Assembly (NCBI GenBank): GCA_016748015.1
Contig: JAAOMT010000057.1
Span: 514,763 to 578,762, forward strand
Direction: 5' to 3'
Length of the DNA: 64,000 nt
Origin: Geosiphon pyriformis
Lineage: Eukaryota > Glomeromycota > Glomeromycetes > Archaeosporales > Geosiphonaceae
Both the position numbers and the translations under genes were made by a program. This document shows, in pieces, positions 34,840 to 46,444 of the stretch. The notes beneath the pieces were generated by a model that was not told the DNA's origin, did no database searches, and saw nothing but the letters and a program-made list of their open reading frames with translations. Numbering within the stretch: the first letter of the stretch is position 1; the number at the start of each line of letters is the position of its first letter.

Positions 34840-36180
34840 AATTATTTAGTAATAGATGAAAATTTGATTTTAGAACCTAAAATAGTAAAAACCAAAGTAA
34901 ATAAAATCATAGAAAACTGAACTAAGAAGAGACTAGTGTCCAAAGTAGTGCCAAATTTTTGGTCTTGACAATATATGTCTTAGAATTATGTTAAAAATAG
35001 AACATTTTTTAATATTATAAAATAAATTAGTTCAAATAAATTGTTTCTAAATATAAGAAATTTACTTAATAACAAAACTGCTGGTCTGTCTAGTATTTTA
35101 AATGAATTATAAAAACAAAGTAGTTCTAAAGTTATGACTTGTTTCTTAATCCTGTTAAATTGTTGTTTGAATATTAACACAGTTTTTATTTTATAAAAAA
35201 AAGCTTAGATTTTTATGATTCCAAAGTTCTATAATTAAAATAAGATGTTAATCAACACTAAATTAATAGTGCTAATTAAGATGACCAAGAAAATTTTGTT
35301 AAAGATACTTTCAAACCAGATTTCTCTTGTATATAATACATCTAGTGCTTTTTATAAAGATAATTTTTCAATATTAAAAGATATATTAACTTAGTCTCCA
35401 GTATTTGCAATTGGCTTAGTTATAAAAGATACTTTAAAAAAGAATAGGAAGCTGTGATTGATTTTACAAAACATGTATAAAGCATATGATTCAGTCAGCT
35501 AACATCATTTGAGAAACAGCCTGAGATGCATTAAAATATGTGGACAATTTATCAATTTTTTTGACAGTATATATCAGAACAAAATTAACGGAATCATAAT
35601 TGACTTTAGTCTATTAGATAATTATTATATACATAATAAATTAGACTAAGATAAAGTTTTTTTTACATTTCTTCTGAAGAATTTTTTATGACTTTTTTTT
35701 GTGTAAAATTAAAAGACATAAACATTTATGTAATTACTGTATTGACACAAAATTTATAGCCAAAACAAACAAATTAGAGAACACAAATGGTAAGACTTTT
35801 TTTTTACAGTTAGTATTTTTGTTGATAATACAATTTGAGTAAGAAATAACCAAACTTTAACTTAATATATTTTGAATATTGCCAGTAAATTTTTTAATAT
35901 TAACAATATTTCAATTAATAATAACAAAACAGTGGTTATTTCTATTAACCAGAAGATTAAAAATGCATTTTTGACTATTAATGAGAGTCCTATATTAATT
36001 GTAAAAAAAGATAAATTACATTATTATTTGAGAATTTATCTTTTTACTAATAGTCTATTTAATCTTAGTTTGATAAAAACTTATTTAAATATTAGGTTTT
36101 TTATAAACATAGTATTGAAGAAAGCAATTTCAGATAAACAATTCTGTTATTTGGTCTCTGTTGTCTTATAGCCTATTATA
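34840..36180 (+). pseudogene. Reverse transcriptase of LINE copy 1
   Basis: Blocks in order: NYLVIDENLILEPKIVK (about 34850), LLNNKTAGLSSILNEL (35080), INTKLIVLIKMTKKILLKILSNQISLV (35240-35330), QNMYKAYDSVS (35470; motif A, catalytic Asp kept), FVDNTI (35815; motif C, normally F/YxDD) and SINNNKTVVISINQKI (35915). The longest open piece is 35872-36171. Motif C has lost its second Asp. Confidence 0.75.
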
Positions 36181-36239
36181 TATTATTATATACAGTTTAG
36201 TTTTATTTTAATTAATGTTTGCTGCAAATAAAATTTTTT

Positions 36240-36960
36240 AATCAAAAAAAACCTGAAAATAAAAGCTAGATTGCCTAAAAATTTCTCCAATAACACTTTG
36301 TATTATTTATTTCTGTACAATCTGAAGTTTTTTAAACTGTTACAAGCTAAAAATAAAGTGACTTTAACAGTTAGTTTTGCTAATTCTAAGAGTATTCTTA
36401 ACAGACTTTTTGATTATTGGTTTCTGAATTTGCAGGCTTTGAGCTGGACTTTGGCTAATACTTTGCAATATTCTGTTAGATTAGGTCAGTTTTGTAAACA
36501 ATTTCTTTGTTGGAGTAGTATAGGTGTTTTTAAACAATAAAATCTCTTTATTAAAAAACTTGCCACAAGTTTTTTGCAGTTCAAAAAAGTTTTTAATATC
36601 TAACATTTTGGGTAAAAAAACTTATTACAAAATTGTGATTTTTTTAAAATATTATAATGTTGCTTTTGATGACAGACTTTTGGATAAACATAGCAATTTA
36701 ATAACTTAAAAGACTTTTTGCCACCAAAAAAAACTGGATCCAAGGAGTTTTGTTCTAGTTTGGTTTACTATAGCATCTGGTTTTTTAAATAGCTTAAAAT
36801 TTACTATTGAAAATAACCTAAATAATTCGAATATTGTTTTTCATAATGTCTTGAATTTAAATAGTTTTGAGTTAATTAAAGATCTTCTGCATAAAGTTTA
36901 GGCTAATGTTTTTGATATTTATATTAATAGGTTATTTAAAAAATTGGATACAGCAGAAAT
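36240..36960 (+). pseudogene. RT thumb to RNase H linker of LINE copy 1
   Basis: Open pieces at 36271-36540 and 36524-36709 read LPKNFSNNTLYYLFLYNLKFFK, LFDYWFLNLQALSW and NILGKKTYYKIVIFLKYYNVAFDDRLLDK. The first is repeated in LINE copy 2 (from 38346), which fixes the alignment of the two copies. Confidence 0.65.
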
Positions 36961-37200
36961 AGCTGGTGGGACAGTTGTCTATTTCTCAAATATGAATATG
37001 AATATTGGTGTTAAAGTGTTTAGTATGGTGTCTTTTACAATAACTGAACTATAAGCTATTACTTTGGTTTTGGAATATGTGCTTTTTTCTAGCTTTGTAG
37101 TTTTGTATTTAAACAGTTAAGCAGCTATTAATGCATACAAATCAGAACTTAATTTATTTAAACCAAACTTTTGCAATAAATGTTGGATGAAAAAGTGTTA
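36960..37200 (+). pseudogene. RNase H domain of LINE copy 1
   Basis: Reads AGGTVVYFSNMNMNIGVKVFSMVSFTITEL, then VLEYVLFSSFVVLYLNS and AAINAYKSELN. These correspond to the DGS/E/DS catalytic blocks of a LINE RNase H (TELxA, YxDSxAA) with the Asp of the DSQ block changed to Asn. Confidence 0.7.
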
Positions 37201-37499
37201 TGTTAATAATCTGATAAAAACAAAAATTTAAATGTAATTTGGTTAAAGATTAAGAGTCATTTAAGTGTGTTTAATAATAACTATATTAAAAAACTGATTA
37301 AAACAGCTGTCTATTCTCCTATGTTTCTTCTTATTAATATTTTGAAGCATTATTTGGTTGTTAATAGTTTGGTGGTATCTGACAATACATGTTATTTCAT
37401 TCAGAATATTTATGAAACAATTACTAGCATTCATTAGAAAGTGAATTTTGGTTTTAAAATTATCAATAATTTTCTTATTTGTAATATTAATTGGGTTTA

Positions 37500-38180
37500 G
37501 ACAGTTAAAGTTTGGCATTTAAACTTACATATGCTCACTAATATTATTAGCAAATCCACAATCAATCTTAGAACTTATATAATGAAAATAGTTTATAAGA
37601 GACTTTCTATTGCTATATGTAAAAGACTATATAATAAGTTCTATCTGATTGTTTTGTGCTTATTTCATAAGAATATAAAACTTTCAGATTATTTATTCAT
37701 GTATTCAAGTAATGCAAACTAACAAAAGAAATTAATTTTGGGTTATGTTAAGTTTTAGTTATTATTAGCTGGTAAAAAAATGTTTGTATTTTTTTTTGTG
37801 TTATGGTTTCTATTCTCTTGTTTATTTAATATTGGGTTGTATATAATGCTTTGTAAAAGATTTGTTCTTAAGTCTTGGCTCAAAGATGCTTTGGTAATAT
37901 TTGATAACAAAAAAAAAGCCATTTGTATACTGGTTAATTTCTCTTGTTATTTAATTAACTTTTATTACTATAAAATATGATATATTAGGGTAATACATAA
38001 ATCAAAAACAGAGAAAACTAGATTGATAAGTAATATTAGTATAATACCTATATTACCTAATAGATTACATACAAGTTTATTAAATAAGATAGTTTGTATG
38101 CTTGACATTATTAAATTCTTTACAGCAAGCTTTGATAAGCATTTGTCTTGTGTTTTTCTTTGACATTGATAGTAGTTTAA
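37500..38180 (+). pseudogene. C-terminal domain of LINE copy 1
   Basis: KVWHLNLHMLTNIIS, LRTYIMKIVYKRLSIAICKRLYNK, then VLCLFHKN and SDYLFMYSS, the degraded zinc finger (CxxC...H...C in the better copy at 42120-42192). It is open at 37531-37722 and 37780-37980. Confidence 0.65.
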
Positions 38181-38345
38181 TAGTTTATATAAATGTATAG
38201 TGCTGTTTAAGTTAGTTTAAGTAGTTAGTTATATGTAGTAAGGACATGAATTGTATTTAGTTAGAATTTTTTAGTTTAATTCTATATATTAGATAACAAT
38301 TAAGTTATACTTATTAAATTAAATAAAAAAATATATATATCAAAT

Positions 38346-40420
38346 AGAATATATTAATAAAAAAAAATTTGAAAACAAAAGCTAACCAGTCAAAAAAATT
38401 TTTAATAAAACTGTTTACTATCTATGTTTATATGATCTAAAATTTTTTGAATAAATATAAGTGATAAATAATATAATTATAATGATAGATTTTTTAAATA
38501 TTAATAGTATTCTTAGTTATTTGTTTAATCACAGATTGTTAATTTATAAGTATTGAGTTGGTTTTTCAAACATTTATTATAATACTTTATTAAGTTAAAA
38601 ATTAGTTTAATCAACAACTTTTTGGCTAGTATAATAAAAATTTTTCTAAATTATAACATTTTTTTTGAAAATTTGTTTTTTTTCATATTTTGTTTTTCTA
38701 ATAACATTCTAATATTGCTTATTTTAGAAAATTTGGTCTTTTATAAGGTTTTTTGCTTCTTTAAAAAATTTGGTATTGCTTTTATTAAACAACTTTATAT
38801 TAAAAAAAGTTAATTTTTGATTAAAAAAGTTTTATTATTAAAAAAAAACTTGATTTTAAAAGTCTAGTTTCTGTTTGATTTAAATTAGTATTTGATTTTT
38901 TAGTTAATAATATCTTTTATTAAACTAATTTGTTTTTAAATAGTAGTTTCTGTTTTTTAAATATTTGTGGTTTTAATACTTTTTTTGTGATTAAAAAAAG
39001 TTTTTCTGATGTTAATTTAGATATTATTAATATTTATACAAATAAGTTTTTGAAAAATCTAAGTATATTTAAGATAAAATATAATACAGTTGTATTTTTT
39101 ATTAATTTGAATTTGGTTGTAAATTTTGTAATTAATAATATGATTTTGTTTATATTAATAGAATTATATATAATTGTTTTGGTGCCTGAATATATTTCTG
39201 TTTCTAATACTATTAAGACATATTCAGATAGTTAAACTGTTTTGAATATTTATTTAATTGAATTAAATATTGCTTTGCCAGATTTTTTTAATTGTTGTTA
39301 ACTTAAAAGACATAATATTATAAATTTTATTAGAAATAGAAATCTTTATATTACTTAGTTTAAGGTTAAAAACTATTTAAATGTTTTAAATAATAAATAT
39401 GCTAATAAACTGATTGTTTGTACTTTTTATTTGAGTTTAATACTTTTTATTTATATTCATAAAAAGTATATTAAAGTTAGTAATATAGTAATATTTAAAA
39501 ATACTAAGTATTTTATTTGTAATATATTCAAAATTATTTGTTATATTTGCTAAAAAATTAAATCTGGTTTTAATATTATAAATAAAAATATTATTAAAAA
39601 TATTAATTAAAATCAGATTGTTTTAATTTGACATTTTAACTTATATATAATCTTTAGTTTTATTAGTAAAACATTTGCTAATTTGTATTTATATTTTATA
39701 AAAACTTTGTATTATTACTTGTCTGTTGCTATTTATAAACATTTGTACAATAAAAAATATCTTAGTATTTTATGTTTATATTATAAAAAGATAGAATTTT
39801 TTTATATATAAATCAAATTTTGCTGTTTGTAAAAAATTAATCAAGTTGTAAATAGTTTTATAAAGTTTTTTTTCAAATTTAAGTCTGTTATCTACTTGTG
39901 TTTTACTGTTGTTTTTTTTATATGTATTTAATTATATTGTTTATATTGTTTTGTGTAAAAGTATTATATTTAAAAAATAGTATTTGAAAGCTTTGTTTAT
40001 TTTTGGTTGCTTACAGATTGTTATTAAAAAAATTATTAATTTTGTATATAGTTTAAGTATAGTTTACTATAAAAAAATATAATTAGTGTAGTCTAAATAT
40101 AAAGCAGTTTTAGAAAAGAGTAGTTTGGTTTTTTGCAATAGTTTTATGTCTTTAATGATATATAATTTAATGTCTTTGCTTTTTAATAGTGTTGTTAAGT
40201 TGCTTAGAATTACAAAAACATATAATATTAGTTTTAATACACACAAATTTTGTGATCTTTTTTTAAAAATTAGTTGTTATATTTCTGTTAAAATAAATAT
40301 ATAGTGTTGTTCTAATTGGTTTAAGTAGCTGGTCATATATAAAAAATATATAATTTGCATCTAATTTAAATTACTTAGTTTAATATATTGTTACAGTTAA
40401 AACCCATACTTTTTATTAGT
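38346..40420 (+). mobile_element. LINE copy 2: 5'-truncated, more decayed, head-to-tail with copy 1
   Basis: Homology to copy 1 starts near its position 36241 (AAACCTGAAAATAAAAGCTA versus AAATTTGAAAACAAAAGCTA at 38366) and runs through RNase H (about 39085-39300: VVFFINLNLVVNF, LIELYIIVLVPEY, IKTYSDS) and the C-terminal block (about 39630-39800: HFNLYIIFSF, YYLSVAIYKHLYNKKYLSILCLYYKK) to the same 3' UTR (40290-40400). Its length from the breakpoint, about 2.08 kb, equals that of copy 1. It is the most AT-rich copy, with no usable frame. Confidence 0.7.
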
Positions 40421-40476
40421 TATTATATGTATTAATTACTAATATTATATAATTAGCCATTTTATTTTTAGATAAT

Positions 40477-40594
40477 AATCATTGACCTAATTAATAATCT
40501 AATTATTAATCTAATTATTGACCTAATTATTGACCTAATTATTGATCTGATTGTTAACTTGATTATTGACCTAGTTATTGATTTGTTTATTGAC
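40477..40594. repeat. 12-bp minisatellite, about 10 units
   Basis: Units such as AATTATTGACCT, AATTATTGATCT and GATTATTGACCT follow one another without gaps, with mostly C/T and A/G variation. It lies just after the 3' end of LINE copy 2. Confidence 0.8.
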
Positions 40595-41493
40595 TATTTT
40601 CAATAGCTATATAAGTGATAAGTCTCTTAGTTGTAAAAAGACATAATCAAAGTAATAAAATAAAACTCACTATTAATTATTTCTTCTTATATTGCTTATT
40701 TCTTTTTTTTTATCTTTAAATATCTAAATATCTTGGAATAAAAAATTATTTGTTGGCATTTACATACTTTATCTTTTTTTTTGATTTGTATTATTAGAAT
40801 TAGTCTGAGAAATGATTGCTTGTTTTTGTGATTTATTAAATAAAAAAACAATTGAAAAACACAATAATACCTGTTATTAATTTTAAAAATTATTGAATTA
40901 AGGCATAGAATAATAGCAGTGGTATTATTTGTTAATAAACACAGACTATTTTTTTACCTTTAGATTTTCAAAAAAGATTTGTAACTGTGATTTTTATAAG
41001 ATTGATCACATATATTGAATTTTTACTTATTTAATTCATTTCCATATTGTATTTTTTTTTGATTATTTTTATTACTCTACAATTTTGTTCTCTCTTGCTA
41101 TCTGTTAGCTTGTTATTCCAACTCATAATAATATTATGTTAAATAACATTTGGATCTTATTTATTAAAAAAAAATTAATGAGTTTATAATAATTTTTAAG
41201 TTTTTTTTTTGTTATTATTGTTTTATATAATATATTTTTTAAGTATATTTATTGTTAATATTAAAACAGTTCTTAATGTTTTTAATAAAATTTTTTAAAT
41301 TATATTAAAGCTTATTAATGTTTGCACAATATATTATTGTTTATTTTAAAACTTTTAAAATTATTATAATTGTTTTTGTTTGTTAATTAGTTTTAATAGA
41401 TAAAAACAGTATTAAAATCTTTTTTTTTGTTAATTAAAAAAGATTATTATTTTTTGTAATATATTTAAAATCAAGTTGGTTAATTTTTTTGGC
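40595..41493. other. AT-rich spacer, target of LINE copy 3
   Basis: No coding frame. A TATATAAG box near 40610 followed by AATAAAATAAAA near 40658 resembles a short LTR or promoter fragment, but no partner was found. Homopolymer runs dominate the remainder. Confidence 0.4.
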
Positions 41494-41505
41494 TATATAG
41501 TTTTT
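41494..41505. repeat. Left target-site duplication of LINE copy 3
   Basis: TATATAGTTTTT, repeated exactly at 42193-42204 on the other side of the insertion. Confidence 0.75.
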
Positions 41506-42192
41506 TTTTTTTAATTTTTTTTAATGAGTAAAGTCCAAATATGACTTACTACTATACATTACATCAATAATCTAAACTAAGTGTGAATCATGTATTTGCT
41601 ACACATGACCAGCCACTCAGGTCAATCAAGACAATACTAGACACTTATATGAACAGAAACTATGTTTCTAATATCTGAGAAAAACAGACAAGACTTACAA
41701 AACCCAAAACTAATACCAAATACATTGGCAACACCCAATAACCTAACCATTCCAGCTGAGAACACCACCAAAAGACCAGAAACTGAGACAGGAACAGAAC
41801 TATCCTATAGAATCAAGCCACATTTTTTTATAATAACCTGGTATTTGATACACACCAGCCAAATATTATCCTAAAAAGCAAAACAAAATTTACACACAAA
41901 AAATACAACATTCTGAGCTGTAACTTTAGAATTCTTAAAAACAAAAACAGATTCATGATACCAATTGTTGAAAACAAAACCTTTACACAGAGCTGTACTA
42001 ACAACAACATCAGAAACACAAATATACAACAATTGCAAGACACAAGAAAAAGAGTGAGATAAACTCGAGTGCATCTCCCAAGTAGACACATGAACTTCCA
42101 TCAACTAAACACAATCAGCAGTGTTAAAAGGACAAGAAAAAACATGGTTCAAGACCTCAACATCTCCACAGAACAAACACACCACATTGGGG
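41506..42192 (-). mobile_element. LINE copy 3: 5'-truncated insertion, C-terminus plus 3' UTR
   Basis: On the minus strand the sequence starts inside the C-terminal zinc finger (PNVVCLFCGDVEVLNHVFSC), continues SSLSHSFSCVLQLLYICVSD, VVSTALCKGFVFNNWYHES and ends near 41630. It is followed by the family 3' UTR (GTCTAGTATTGTCTTGATTG ...) and an A-rich tail. Flanking 12-bp duplications and the 5' truncation are classic for target-primed reverse transcription. It is much less eroded than copies 1 and 2, so it inserted later. Confidence 0.85.
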
Positions 42193-42204
42193 TATATAGT
42201 TTTT
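42193..42204. repeat. Right target-site duplication of LINE copy 3
   Basis: TATATAGTTTTT, identical to 41494-41505. Confidence 0.75.
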
Positions 42205-43488
42205 GAAATTAATAATTATATCTGTTTTATTTTCTGTTTTTTTAACTTTGCATAATAATTACAATATATTATTGTTATTTTTAGTTTTTAAAAAAACCTA
42301 AATATTATAATTATTAAACTAGTACTTTAAAAAAATGTTATATTTGGTAAAAAATTTTTGAATATTAATGCTACTTTAAGTATTAAAATGTAGATTATTT
42401 GGTTTTAAGTTGTAAAATATTGTTCAAATCTGTGATTTTTTTTAAGGTTTTGAATCTTATGTTAAGGCTTTTGTCTTATTAGCTTTTTTGTTGTTGTTTT
42501 TTTGGCTGTTTCTGCTGTTGTTGCTGTTAATCTTATAGTTGGTTCTAAATTAGTTCTAAGTTGGTTTTTTTGGAATTTGAGTTGGCTGTTTTGGTTTTTT
42601 TGATCAGATTTATTGTTGAATTCATTAATGCTTTGGTTGTTTTGGTTACTAGATTACTTAATATTTCTTTTGTTTTACATAATAAGCTCAAAGACATAAT
42701 TAAACTTGTTCTCAGAATAGGTTTTTTTCTTTAGAATCAACGTAGTTTAGCCTTAAATGGACTTGTGTGTCTGCTCATATGTAGAAAGTGCTTGAATCAC
42801 ATCTAATTTAGGACTCTTGGTAGGTATTATATTAGATAGTAATAGGCGTTAAATAATAATAAAAAAATGATGATAATGATAAATTAATTTTGTTAATAAT
42901 ATTATCTATTATATTATTATTTAATTATTATTTATAAATATATACGTATAATAAAACAGCAAAAAAAAATTGTTTTAATTAAAATTAAAATAAGTTTGTA
43001 TTAAAATGAAATTTTTTTTTTAATTATAATAACTTGATTATTAATTTTCTTAGTTTTGTGCATATAATTTTAAATTTGTTTTATTCAAAAATTATTATTA
43101 ATTAATAAACTGAATAAATCATTTTTTAAAAACAAAAATAACATTATACAATTGAAAAACTTAATCAATGCTTAAAAACAATTTAAATTGTACAAATTCA
43201 AAAAATATAAGGTCTGATATAATACATAAGTTTATAATTTATTGTTATAAAATTTTATTAAAACGAATAATTAATTATTAATTATATTAAGAAAACATAA
43301 ATAAAAGTATCGACAGTGGAAATAGTAAAAAGCATTACAAAAAAAAACAATAAACAAAAAGTTTTATTTGTGAATTTAGTATATAGGTTTTCGAGGTTTA
43401 AAACGCAGACCGAACTTTTGTTACTGCACTCAATTTCTCTACATAGATAAATAATTTGATAGGGTATCTTTTTAATTTATAATTCAAA
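42205..43488. other. AT-rich spacer between repeats and the gene island
   Basis: 42,400-42,830 has a T/G-rich stretch with GTTGTTG and CTGCTGTTG runs that could be a decayed coding repeat, perhaps an upstream part of the LINE family, but no motif supports it. From 42,840 on the sequence is nearly pure A/T until the first gene's 3' end. Confidence 0.4.
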
Positions 43489-44528
43489 TTACCAGCCCCA
43501 AGTTCCAAGGCCACCTTTGAACCCTCGTTCCCCCCCGTCAATATCTGAGGTGATCCAGCCGCCGTAAAAGTCACCTTCCTGGGCGTTCACCTGATGGGAA
43601 AATATGGTTGAGCGTGTAATAGATTTCGACTACAGAAAGGGAAAGGGAAAGGTAAAAGAGGCTTAAAATTTTAATTTGAACTGACCTTCTCACCGTCTAC
43701 ATAGCATTCGAATGGGCTGGGGTAGAACTATTATTGGATTTATTTCCATGTTCGTTATGAATAGATAATTTGATTTATTGATATTGAAATTTTAACATGT
43801 TAAACTTGGGAAATGGAAGCAAGAATTTCAAATAACTTATTTTCATACCGAAAGATAGTTCTTGATATTTGCGTAAGCAGGGTTGGGTTTTATATAAAAC
43901 CAAACTTTTATGACATTCGAAATTGAAAAATTTTATTTTTCACGAAAATGTTATTTATTTCTAAAAGAAAAAAAAGTGACTAACCTCGATCATGAATGAT
44001 TTCGTCATCATTCATTTTCACGTCGTAGTAACTCGCTGTACCTTTCCACTGGTAAAAGGTCATTAGACAAGAATTTTAAGTTCCCAAAATAGATCGAAAT
44101 TCAATTTTTTTTGGAATGCCAATTCCATACCTCGCAAAAACTATTCCGCTCACTTATTACGAAATGCTTCAGTAGGACGTCTTTCGGTGGTATATAATAC
44201 GCTGAATTATGTTGACAAAATCAGAATTTTGTGTAATCAATCAAAAGATAGTTCCCTGAAATAAAACCCTACTTGGGGGATGCGAGGTCTCCAAAATACG
44301 ATAGGCGTTCTTGGTATCAGCTAAAACTATGCCTTTATAAATGACTTTGAGATGTCGTGTAGTGTGTTCAATTGCTGGTGGTCTAAATTGAAAAAGGCCA
44401 AATTGTCAAAATTTAAATGAAGAAAGTTAAATCTAAGATTTAATGGTTGTGCGCGTATAAATATTTCACAAAGCCTGTTACCGTGGATAATCCCACACAC
44501 TTTGACGCTTTTTACCCTCTTGACTCAT
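43489..44528 (-). CDS. DUF427 (NTP_transf_9) family protein, 7 exons
   Basis: Exons (minus): 44528-44482, 44382-44273, 44201-44131, 44048-43985, 43904-43849, 43727-43686, 43590-43489; together 492 nt, 163 residues, all phases consistent and all introns GT-AG. Family landmarks in order: SVWDYPRPP (res. 10-18), VIYKGIVLADT, ILETSHPP, YYIPPKDV, CEWKGTASYYDV, NPAYANIKNYLSFYP, ECYVDGEKV and the C-terminal DFYGGWIT...FKGG.GTWGW. The domain is widespread in bacteria and fungi, with unknown biochemical role. One domain fills the whole protein, the usual fungal length. The start is the only ATG before SVWDYP. It shares a 201-bp divergent promoter region with the SET gene. Confidence 0.92.
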
Positions 44529-44729
44529 TACGAATTTATTGTTAAAAAAAAATAAGAATATTTGAGACTTTTTGCAAACATGATCACAATGAAGAAATGA
44601 GTATTATTGGCATATAATCAAATCCAAGTGATTTACAATTTGGTAATCCCTAATATCAATGGATCCTCGCATGGTCAATCTTTATAAAATTAACGAACTA
44701 ACAAAGATTCCAGACTCGCAAACTTCACG
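44529..44729. promoter_or_regulatory. Divergent intergenic region, DUF427 / SET gene
   Basis: Only 201 bp separate the two start codons, so both promoters must lie here or overlap. A-rich; no clear TATA box. Confidence 0.5.
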
Positions 44730-46099
44730 ATGTCTGAGAAACAATCTTCCCACGAGGTTCAACAAATTTTCAGTGTTATTGAAGATATTTCGAACAAAAT
44801 TGAACGATTTCCCGTAAGTTTTATCTATGAAAAAAATCGAGATGTTAAAGAATTGAGAGCCAAGCATTTACAGGTAGTCTATTTAGTAGAGTCTCGTAGT
44901 TGCTTAAAGAGAAGGTTGTCATAATTTTAAGAAATTAAACGTTTTTGATTTCAAAAAGTATGTGAAACACAGTGTGACTTCATTGATTTCTTGTGAATCT
45001 TATTACGATGGATGTGATTGTACCGACAATTGCGAATCTTCAGAATGTGGGTGCAAATCAACTCATGGTGAATATTTTCATTCTTTTCATCATGCAATTG
45101 TAATATTGGATATTTTTGTGACTGATATGAATAAATTATGCCCTAATCCCGAATCTCAAAAATTTCTTTGAGGCTTCTTTTACGATCCAACAATCCCGGG
45201 GCTTCATCCTTCTCTTATCTCGCCAGACACGGGCAAATTCTCACATACAATCTACGAATGCAATTCTTCGTGTACATGCACCCCTGGCTGTTTAAATCGT
45301 TTGGTTCAACATGGTACCACACTGCCATTGCAAATTTTCAAAACTCATAATAAGGGATGGGGTGTTCGTGCCATACCTTTGAATCCAAGTAAAAGTGTTG
45401 ATAATCGATTTCAAGAAACTATAATAAAGAAAGGACAGTTTGTATGCGAGTACGCAGGAGAAATCATAAAAACCGAGCAAGTAAAAAGTCGATGGAAAGT
45501 CTATCAGGAAAGGGAAGAGGGGGAAGGAGATGCTGGAAATTACGTCCTTTGTTTGAAGGAGCATATTGGGTCAGTTGGCAACTTTCACATAAGAGCTGGT
45601 TTAAATTCTTTTTGATTTAACAATTGATTTTCAATAAAATATTTTATTTGCTCATAAAAAAGACACGAGCGCATTTTACGCACGGTAACAGAAGTCCAAA
45701 TAAAGTTTTCATATATATATTTTATCTGAAATTAAATGAAGCAAAAATCCCAAAATTTTTAAGAACATTGACCCAACATTTATTGGTAACGTTGGTCGAT
45801 ACATCAACCATTCCTGTTCACCGAACCTTGCCATTTTTCTAGCACGCGTCAACTCGCTAATTCCTATTGCAGCACTATTTGCTGTACGAGATATCTGTGC
45901 TGGGGAGGAACTGAGTTTTGATTATGCTGGGAAAATTGGAATACAAGATGGAAATAAACTCGAATATGTGACTAAAGAGGTTATGGGAGGTTATACGAGT
46001 AGAGAAGAGCCAAAACACTTTCAAGGGTTAGAGAAGAAACCTTGCTTGTGCTCTAGTGAGGAATGTCGTGGAATCTTGCCTTTTGATGAGTCTTTGTAA
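44730..46099 (+). CDS. SETMAR/SUV39-like histone-lysine N-methyltransferase, 4 exons
   Basis: Exons 44730-44873, 44959-45067, 45173-45569, 45742-46099 give 1008 nt, 335 residues with consistent phases. Domain order: an N-terminal helical stretch (1-48), pre-SET cysteines (DGCDCTDNCESSECGCKSTHG; ECNSSCTCTPGC), then SET with NKGWGVRAI (SAM binding), GQFVCEYAGEII, IDPTFIGNVGRYINHSCSPN (catalytic NHSC) and EELSFDYAG, and post-SET KPCLCSSEECRGILP with the CxCxxxxC zinc site. Family members transfer methyl groups from SAM to histone lysines (H3K9 or H3K36/K4 depending on subfamily); the substrate cannot be told from the sequence. The third junction (GG to CAAAAATCC) was chosen because it keeps the frame and gives KNPKIFKNIDPTFIG. 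Confidence 0.88.
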
Positions 46100-46444
46100 A
46101 ATAATTTGAAACTCATAAAAAGGTATGAATAAAATTTATAGTTTTTGACACTAAATAGTGAGAATTCCATAAAATATGTAGCATCACTTATTCATGGTTC
46201 ACCAAAGATCGAAGACGCGACTCAAGCAAGCGATCATAAATTGCCATGTTGGAAAATCTATCTTCTATCTATCTATACAGGATCTAATCATCTGCGTAAC
46301 GTAACGCTAATGTGATTTCTAAATTTGGTTAATGAAGCGCGTTCGTATCGTGAAGCTATGGTACAAGAAATACAAAAAAATAATGCAAAAATTGTTCTCC
46401 CTTCTTCCCTTTTCACCGTTATACTCCTCTCCCATCTATGAAAT
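46100..46444. other. Convergent 3' intergenic region
   Basis: 345 bp between the stop codons of the SET and homeobox genes. An AATAAAATT signal at 46127 may serve the SET gene. Nothing else seen. Confidence 0.5.

Larger units (their letters stand above)
33000..38345 (+). mobile_element. LINE copy 1: decayed APE-RT-RNase H non-LTR retrotransposon
   Basis: The protein can be followed in one general frame despite dozens of stops: an APE-like endonuclease, RT, RNase H, and a C-terminal Cys/His and LRTYLMKAVHKRL-like block. The 3' UTR (about 38190-38330: GTATAGTGCTGTTTAAG ... TATATTAGATAACAATTAAG) is shared with the copies ending at 40420, 41506 and 63830, and an AT tail follows. The 5' end is uncertain. 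The family resembles the LINEs I know from Glomeromycotina; that attribution is from memory. Confidence 0.8.

Noticed and set aside
40477-40594. CRISPR-like array
   Set aside because: Units are directly adjoining 12-mers without spacers, in a eukaryotic repeat region.
43000-43400. tRNA or other structured RNA gene in the spacer
   Set aside because: No cloverleaf-compatible A/B boxes found; the sequence is nearly pure A/T.
45292-45564. Minus-strand ORF opposite the SET gene
   Set aside because: Antisense of a well-supported SET exon.
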